A program made the translations under genes and the position numbers. Shown here one piece after another: positions 14,498 to 18,722 of a stretch of DNA of 18,722 nucleotides; within the stretch, counting starts at the first letter, position 1; the number at the start of each line of letters is the position of its first letter. Location: the NCBI GenBank assembly GCA_002454165.1, contig DKIG01000004.1, forward strand, positions 1-18,722, read 5' to 3'. The notes below the pieces were generated by a model. That model ran no database searches. It saw only the letters and a program-made list of their open reading frames with translations, and was not told the origin of the DNA. Source of the stretch: Gammaproteobacteria bacterium UBA6724. GTDB lineage: Bacteria > Pseudomonadota > Gammaproteobacteria > Pseudomonadales > Azotimanducaceae.

Positions 14498-15835
14498 ATG
14501 ACGCACCCCGGTACGACACTGCTGAGCACCCTTGCCCTAGTCCTCAGCCTCCTGTTGACCTTCAGTTGCCATGCAGTCGACAAGACTTCCGTGATGGACA
14601 AAACCGACCGTGCAACCGCCCGACAATTTGAAATCGCCATAGCCGAGGCAATCATCCAGGACATATTGCGTGACTATCCGGCACTTGAGGAATCGCACCG
14701 TGCCGACTATCTGCACCAAAAGTTTGCCCAACTGCAACGCAGCGTTAACTTCCAACTGGTGAATGCGGCGACCCGGCGACAAAGAGACCTCCTTGCCTGG
14801 CTCCTGGCACGCGAAGAGAAAAAGTCGGATGAGCCTCCTGGCTATCTATCCAAACTCAACCGACTGACCTCTTTGCATTGGTCCCTCCCTGACTATGAAA
14901 AAGCAGTGACGCAGGATGCTGCCCGTCTTGACTTGGCAATAAAGCAGCAGAACCCTGTTGACGCCAGTATTGACTCTGACATTAACCCTGCCATTAACTC
15001 TGACATTAACTCTGACATTAACCCTGCCATTAACTCTGACATTAACTCTGCCAGACAAGCCGTCCTATACCCAGAGGATACGATACAGGGTCGCCAGGAT
15101 TATCTGGACCGACTTGCCAAAGAGATGACCAACAGCCAGTTCAGATGGCACGCCGCGCCCAAGGTGTATCCCAAATCCTCCATAGGTTTTGCAGGTGTTG
15201 AAGACGCATCCAGCTCTTGGATATTTGTCTACGAGCAGGCATCCGGCACCCTGCGCATCAATCTGTCTGATGTCAGGAGCCTGCCCTGGTTTGAATTACC
15301 TTCGGTTGCAATCTATTACGGTTTCCCCGGTCTTCATTCGCTACATGATGCAACCCTGAGCGGTGCTTCTTTGCAGAAACATTTGCAACAGCTACTTCAT
15401 CTACCGGGTCTGTCCCTAGGCTGGGCTGCCTATATTGCCGAGTTTCTTATCACCGGAGAGAGTGGTGGTGAACAGTCCCGCGACCCGGCGGTGCTATTGG
15501 AGCATCTGTATTTTCAACGGCTATTGACTGGCCTTGCGCTGGTGGACCTCCGGTTACATGCCAGTGAAAAGGCTCAATGGACGGACCAAGAGGCACTCGC
15601 CTATTTGCTGCAAACAACCCCCTATGGAGCATCCCGTCTTGGCACCATGGTGCGGGAAGTCCGCTCCAGACCCGGCGACTATCTCGCCGCGCTCGCGGGG
15701 AAAAAGACCTTCACCGACCTGCACAACACCTGCCTGCAAAAGTCTCCCGAATGTGAAATAACGGGATTACACCAGACAATTATCAGCATCGGCACCGTCC
15801 CCTTTGAATTGCTGTATGACACGCTTGGCTTGTGA
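14498..15835 (+). CDS. Divergent DUF885-like secreted protein with DIN repeats
   Basis: A 445-residue exported protein, last of the group, starting 9 nt after the cyclohydrolase gene. Residues 1-26 form a signal peptide ending SCHA; a lipoprotein cleavage at C24 is possible but the lipobox is poor. The C-terminal half resembles the DUF885 putative metallopeptidase family in order: LPSVAIYYGFPGLHSLH (267-283) at the HExxPGHHLQ position, LGWAAYIAEFL (307-317) at EGWALYAEWL, and LVDLRLHASEKAQWTDQEAL (348-367). Key residues are changed: the HE pair is Y273-Y274 and the E of EGW is L307, so peptidase activity looks lost. Residues 158-184 are a D-I-N-S/P repeat. It is also shorter than usual DUF885 proteins (about 550-600 aa). 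The function is unknown and the family call is moderate. Confidence 0.65.
   Translation: MTHPGTTLLSTLALVLSLLLTFSCHAVDKTSVMDKTDRATARQFEIAIAEAIIQDILRDYPALEESHRADYLHQKFAQLQRSVNFQLVNAATRRQRDLLAWLLAREEKKSDEPPGYLSKLNRLTSLHWSLPDYEKAVTQDAARLDLAIKQQNPVDASIDSDINPAINSDINSDINPAINSDINSARQAVLYPEDTIQGRQDYLDRLAKEMTNSQFRWHAAPKVYPKSSIGFAGVEDASSSWIFVYEQASGTLRINLSDVRSLPWFELPSVAIYYGFPGLHSLHDATLSGASLQKHLQQLLHLPGLSLGWAAYIAEFLITGESGGEQSRDPAVLLEHLYFQRLLTGLALVDLRLHASEKAQWTDQEALAYLLQTTPYGASRLGTMVREVRSRPGDYLAALAGKKTFTDLHNTCLQKSPECEITGLHQTIISIGTVPFELLYDTLGL
14969..15052 (+). repeat. Seven 12-bp coding repeats (INSD/INPA) in the DUF885-like gene
   Basis: Seven consecutive 12-bp units of the ATTAACTCTGAC / ATTAACCCTGCC type encode alternating I-N-S-D and I-N-P-A. 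A higher 36-bp order (DINPAINSDINS) occurs twice. All units are in frame. Confidence 0.9.
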
Positions 15836-15862
15836 TGTTTGTGGTGATGCTGGTTGATGGCA

Positions 15863-15919
15863 ATTGTGACGACGATTGTGACGACGATTGTGACGACGAT
15901 TGTGACAACGATTGTGACA
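15863..15919 (+). repeat. 12-bp tandem repeat between convergent genes
   Basis: ATTGTGACGACG is repeated almost five times, with single-base variants, in the 107-nt gap between the convergent DUF885-like and symporter genes. No terminator-like hairpin was seen in the gap. Confidence 0.9.
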
Positions 15920-15942
15920 AGAAGCGCGCGAGCACAGGGTCA

Positions 15943-17295
15943 TTAAAGAGGATCCGCATATTCACTCTTGTCCAGGGCCAGGCGGATCTTCCGGTACAAG
16001 GACTCATCAAACTTAAATCGGGTAAAGATCAATGCGCCAGTCAAATAGCAGACCAGCGGGAAGATGGCATAGAGGGTCAAAAGCGCAAGTTTGACCGTCT
16101 CGGTCTGTTCCTGGTTAGGCACAAACCCGGACATGCTGAGCACCATGCCCGTCAAGACCAGAGTGGTACCTGTTGCACTCTTGAACACAAAGTTCCAGGT
16201 GGCGAAGTAAACGCCCTCCTTGCGCTTACCTGAGCAATACTCGTCATAGTCAATCACATCAGTCTGAATAGAGGGCGCCACCACCGCGCCGCTACCCGCG
16301 CCCAGACCGCAGACAACGGCAAGCGAGGTAATCAGCGCGACGGTGCCTTCTTCAACAAAGAACATGCCACCAAATCCAAATGCGGTCACCAGCATGGAAA
16401 ACAACCACATGTTCTTTTTCCCCACCCGCCTTGAGAGTCGCACCCAAAGCGGCACGGAACAGACGGACGGAATCAGATAGGCGGCGATATACATCACGGT
16501 CAATTCTGGTGTACCCACTATGTACTCCGCAATATAGGGAGTAAGAATGCCAATCGTTGCCCCGCCAAGACTCTCAATCAGGAAGACCCCTAGCAATATC
16601 ACCGCATATTTGTTTTTCATAACATCGGTGAAGGCTCTGAAAAGATTGACCTCGCCACGACCCTGATAGTCAGGTCTTTCACGAACCGTAATAAACATCC
16701 AGCAAACAAGAGCCGCCATCGCCAGGATTGCGACCAGAGTGACATAAAAAGCAATCTGTCGCGGCTGAGAGTCAACAATCAACTGATGCATGGCAATCAA
16801 GGCAAGCAGGGAGCCGACATTCCAAGTGATGTGCCGGACACCGAAGACTTTGGTTCTTTCGTGATAGTAGGTAGTCAACTCTGCGCCAAGAGAAGTATGC
16901 GGCACCACAAATGCGGTCATGGCGGTATAAAACAGCAGCACCGCAATACTCATCCAGACGATGAGGCTAGTTGCTGACAAGTCCGGCGACGGGTTCCATA
17001 TCATATAAAAAGCACCGCAAATAAAAGGAACGGAAAGCAACATCCAGGGTCGCCGCCGTCCAGATTTAAGATTCGTGCGGTCGCTCAGATAGCCTACCAA
17101 GGGGTCGGTTATCGCATCCCAAATACGAGATACACCAAATATCAGCCCCATCACCGCCGGGGAAATCAGTAGTACATCCGTGGAAAATTTCAGGAGATAC
17201 AGGGTGATGAGAAAAAACATGAAACCCGCGCCGACGGTGGGCAGGTTGTAGTTAATAATTCTGCTGAAACGTAGCCGGTGGGGGGGGGGGAGCAT
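15943..17295 (-). CDS. GPH-family (MelB-like) cation:sugar symporter
   Basis: A 450-residue inner-membrane transporter of the glycoside-pentoside-hexuronide family, which takes up sugars with H+ or Na+. The N-terminal signature is clear: YLLKFSTDVLL (33-43), RIWDAITDPLVGYLSDRT (57-74) and GRRRPWMLL (79-87). The remainder reads as a 12-helix permease with the middle loop RERPDYQGRGE and IQTDVIDYDEYCSGKRKEGV in the second half. The substrate is unknown. The start, ATG 17295, is followed at once by an 11-C tract giving L-P-P-P, and the next usable start (codon 26) would remove helix 1. AGGA lies directly against the ATG, which is poor spacing. The gene follows the flavoprotein gene by 15 nt in the same frame. 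Confidence 0.9.
   Translation of the reverse strand: MLPPPHRLRFSRIINYNLPTVGAGFMFFLITLYLLKFSTDVLLISPAVMGLIFGVSRIWDAITDPLVGYLSDRTNLKSGRRRPWMLLSVPFICGAFYMIWNPSPDLSATSLIVWMSIAVLLFYTAMTAFVVPHTSLGAELTTYYHERTKVFGVRHITWNVGSLLALIAMHQLIVDSQPRQIAFYVTLVAILAMAALVCWMFITVRERPDYQGRGEVNLFRAFTDVMKNKYAVILLGVFLIESLGGATIGILTPYIAEYIVGTPELTVMYIAAYLIPSVCSVPLWVRLSRRVGKKNMWLFSMLVTAFGFGGMFFVEEGTVALITSLAVVCGLGAGSGAVVAPSIQTDVIDYDEYCSGKRKEGVYFATWNFVFKSATGTTLVLTGMVLSMSGFVPNQEQTETVKLALLTLYAIFPLVCYLTGALIFTRFKFDESLYRKIRLALDKSEYADPL
17280..17290. repeat. Homopolymer tract (C11 on coding strand) at the symporter 5' end
   Basis: Eleven consecutive C residues on the minus strand occupy codons 2-6 of the symporter gene. One C more gives a stop at codon 15; one C fewer gives a stop at about codon 35. 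Only the present length (or changes by three) keeps the frame. Confidence 0.85.
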
Positions 17296-17310
17296 TCCTA
17301 GTTGCCGACA

Positions 17311-17778
17311 CTAGTGGGACGCTACTTTGATTGTCGGGGCTAGCCACCTGGTCCGCTTCGGCATACCTCCCGGATAGGAGGTAGCAAGAGCCTCATTGAT
17401 GTTGAGTTCAAACAAGAGATATGTTTTGGACGGCTTAAAACTGGACACGGATTCCGCCACCTGTCTCAGGGCAGAGTCTTCAATCTTCACGGCGGCGCCG
17501 GTAATCAGGAACTCTCCGCTACTACCAGAGCTGTCGTTCATCGCACAGTGCAAACAATATTCACCTGTCTCCAGTAGGTCCTTCGCCTTGGAGGATCTCG
17601 GCTCAACAAAAATAAACAGGTGCCCACCACCGATGATGGGCGTTACCGGACAAGCACGAGGGCGGCCATCGCTGCTCACGGTCGCCAGATATGCGACTTT
17701 CCCGTCAAGGCGTTCCTGCCCAAAATTAGCTATACCGAAGTCCTCTGCTTCCAGGACAGCCCAGGTCACTGCTTGCAT
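17311..17778 (-). CDS. Pyridoxamine 5'-phosphate oxidase-like FMN-binding split-barrel protein
   Basis: A 155-residue protein of the PNPOx-like split-barrel superfamily, whose members bind FMN, F420 or haem and carry out varied redox reactions. The match is LDGKVAYLATVSSDGRPRAC (24-43), VTPIIGGGHLFIFVEPRSSK (45-64) and EFLITGAAVKIED (about 89-101). There is no sign of the full PdxH signature, so vitamin B6 synthesis is not implied and the cofactor cannot be told. The ATG at 17778 has only a weak AAG upstream. The gene stands upstream of the GPH symporter, 15 nt apart, so the two are probably one transcript; a shared role is not evident. Confidence 0.82.
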   Translation of the reverse strand: MQAVTWAVLEAEDFGIANFGQERLDGKVAYLATVSSDGRPRACPVTPIIGGGHLFIFVEPRSSKAKDLLETGEYCLHCAMNDSSGSSGEFLITGAAVKIEDSALRQVAESVSSFKPSKTYLLFELNINEALATSYPGGMPKRTRWLAPTIKVASH

Positions 17779-17857
17779 ATACTGCTTCTATAACAGAATC
17801 TATGGAGCTGAGAGTATCAGGGTTTCATCTTTGATTGTCACTGCCATGGCGGCGCCG

Positions 17858-17902
17858 CGATGGTAGCGCCCGCGATAGTAGCGCCCGCGATAGTGGCGCC
17901 CG
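17858..17902 (+). repeat. 15-bp tandem repeat, three copies
   Basis: Three 15-bp units of the CGATRGTRGCGCCCG type lie head to tail (17858-17872, 17873-17887, 17888-17902), followed by a fourth beginning CGATGGG. Confidence 0.85.
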
Positions 17903-18000
17903 CGATGGGGACGACGGCGATGGGTGACCACGGCGGCGGTGGTGGCGGTGCCGACGGTACCTCCACCGTCATGGCGGCTCCCGTCGTCATTCCACCCCCA

Positions 18001-18065
18001 CCCCGTCATTCCAGCGCAGGCTGGAATCCAGAGTGAAACCTAAGACGGCGCCTAGGCGTGACGAC
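18001..18065 (+). repeat. REP-like palindromic element, copy A
   Basis: A 65-bp element starting CCCCGTCATTCC. It contains an 8-bp perfect hairpin (ATTCCAGC 18008-18015 and GCTGGAAT 18020-18027, loop GCAG), then AGAGTGAAACCTAAGACG and ends CGCCTAGGCGTGACGAC. The CCTAGG core lies in a second small palindrome, CGCCTAGGCG. It is identical to copy B, exactly 100 bp away. Confidence 0.9.
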
Positions 18066-18100
18066 TGTGGTGTCACCCCCACCCCGTCATTCCACCCCTA

Positions 18101-18165
18101 CCCCGTCATTCCAGCGCAGGCTGGAATCCAGAGTGAAACCTAAGACGGCGCCTAGGCGTGACGAC
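18101..18165 (+). repeat. REP-like palindromic element, copy B
   Basis: A perfect 65-bp repeat of copy A in the same orientation, with hairpin arms at 18108-18115 and 18120-18127. A truncated start of the same element (CCCCGTCATTCCA) lies just upstream at about 18082-18094. Confidence 0.9.
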
Positions 18166-18600
18166 GGTGACGACGACCGCGATGGTAGCGACGATGCCGG
18201 TGACCACGACGACGGTAGCGACGTGCCGGTGACTGCGTGATGGTAGCGACGGTGGCGGCGTGCCGGTGACCACGACGGCGGTGGCGGCGCGACGGTGACG
18301 CGATGACGGCGACGGTAGCGGCGTGCCGGTGGCCGAGGTGGCGGCGTGACGACGTGCCGGTGACCGTGACGACGGTTGCTGCGTGCCGGTGACCACGACG
18401 ACGGTGACGGCGTGCCGGTGACCACGACGGCGGGAGTGGCGACGACGTGCCGGTGACTGCGACGACGGTGACGGCGCGACGGTGACGCGATGACGGCGAC
18501 GGCGGCGCGACGGTGCCCGCGGGAAACTTGACGGCGACGACGCTGGCGGCGTGCCGGTGACCACGACGACGGGGGCGGCAGGTGACCGCGACGACGGTGG
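18166..18600 (+). repeat. Degenerate G+C-rich minisatellite between REP-like copies B and C
   Basis: A roughly 435-bp tract of GACGACGGTGACGGCG-like sequence. The core GCCGGTG appears nine times (starts 18196, 18225, 18262, 18325, 18356, 18385, 18414, 18449, 18553), mostly 29-37 bp apart, often inside GTGCCGGTGACCACGACG. Copies are too diverged for a CRISPR array and there are no unique spacers. Confidence 0.85.
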
Positions 18601-18612
18601 TGTCACCCTCGA

Positions 18613-18674
18613 CCCGTCATTCCAGCGCAGGCTGGAATCCAGAGTGAAACCTAAGACGGCCTAGGTGTGACGAC
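18613..18674 (+). repeat. REP-like palindromic element, copy C (slightly diverged)
   Basis: The same element and orientation as copies A and B, with hairpin arms at 18619-18626 and 18631-18638. It lacks 2 bp (GC) before CCTAGG and has one C-to-T change after it, which breaks the second palindrome. GGTGTCACCC precedes it, as it does the partial copy before B. Confidence 0.88.
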
Positions 18675-18722
18675 GGTGACGCGATGGCGTCCGATCGATT
18701 GTCCCCTAAAAAGTCCGTTCAA

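Larger units (their letters stand above)
17779..18722. other. Gene-free, repeat-rich terminal region
   Basis: About 940 nt with no credible gene. The first ~70 nt are ordinary and must hold the promoter of the flavoprotein gene, though none stands out. The rest is G+C-rich repeat: 15-bp tandem units, three REP-like elements and a degenerate minisatellite. Open frames across it are low-complexity (Arg/Ser/Pro/Val) artefacts. The last ~40 nt are not repetitive and not recognised. Confidence 0.8.

Noticed and set aside
15832..16233. Plus-strand frame rich in Asp/Cys (CDDDCDDD) after the DUF885-like gene
   Set aside because: It is a translation of the 12-bp satellite and the antisense of the symporter gene, with no ribosome site.
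18166..18600. Possible CRISPR array
   Set aside because: Repeats are degenerate, spacing is irregular (29-104 bp), the intervening sequence is itself repetitive, and no cas gene is present.
18106..18606. Long open frame on the minus strand (166 codons) in the repeat region
   Set aside because: The translation is low-complexity Arg/Ser/Pro/Val text from G+C-rich repeats, begins inside satellite sequence, and resembles no protein.

Overview
The window looks like a chromosomal stretch from a gammaproteobacterium, probably an environmental or marine heterotroph. The reasons are an Mpl murein-peptide ligase, a large TonB-dependent receptor, a periplasmic quinoprotein amine dehydrogenase operon and a GPH-type symporter, together with copies of a REP-like GTCATTCC...GGAAT repeat of the kind common in Gammaproteobacteria. 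No rRNA, tRNA, integrase, transposase or CRISPR array was recognised. Species cannot be named from the sequence alone.

Left part (1-6796, all minus strand). At the left edge is the start of a DNA methyltransferase-like gene that runs off the window. Upstream of it are a DUF2161 (PD-(D/E)XK-like) gene and mpl, joined by a 4-nt overlap. Next comes a compact operon for a tryptophan-tryptophylquinone (TTQ) amine dehydrogenase of the aromatic amine dehydrogenase type: large subunit (aauB), thioredoxin-like folding factor (aauD), TTQ small subunit (aauA) and two small c-type cytochromes. The coupling between aauA and the cytochromes is very tight. The operon has a good sigma-70-like promoter. The familiar mauE/aauE gene is missing, and no TTQ-maturation gene (mauG type) is present. 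A TetR-family regulator lies upstream.

Middle part (6797-11700). A TonB-dependent receptor diverges from the TetR gene; the shared intergenic region holds an inverted repeat and a strong promoter. A DUF3667 membrane protein, a VanY-like D-Ala-D-Ala carboxypeptidase and a convergent ferredoxin-NADP-reductase-like flavoprotein follow.

Right-middle part (11701-15835, plus strand). A Nudix hydrolase is preceded by a repeated leader. Then comes a tightly packed set: a SIS-only sugar-phosphate isomerase-like protein, an MTD1-like methylenetetrahydrofolate dehydrogenase, a separate FchA-like methenyltetrahydrofolate cyclohydrolase, and a divergent DUF885-like secreted protein. The dehydrogenase has lost the cyclohydrolase lysine, and the neighbouring cyclohydrolase gene overlaps it by 4 nt. 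The pair therefore appears to be a split replacement for bifunctional FolD.

Right end (15836-18722). A GPH-family symporter gene starts with an 11-C tract immediately after its start codon, which makes it a candidate for phase variation. A pyridoxamine-phosphate-oxidase-like flavoprotein gene lies just upstream of it. The last ~940 bases hold no credible gene. They contain 15-bp tandem repeats, three copies of a ~65-bp REP-like element and a degenerate G+C-rich minisatellite. Short in-frame tandem duplications (mostly 12 bp) recur across the window and suggest a genome prone to replication slippage.
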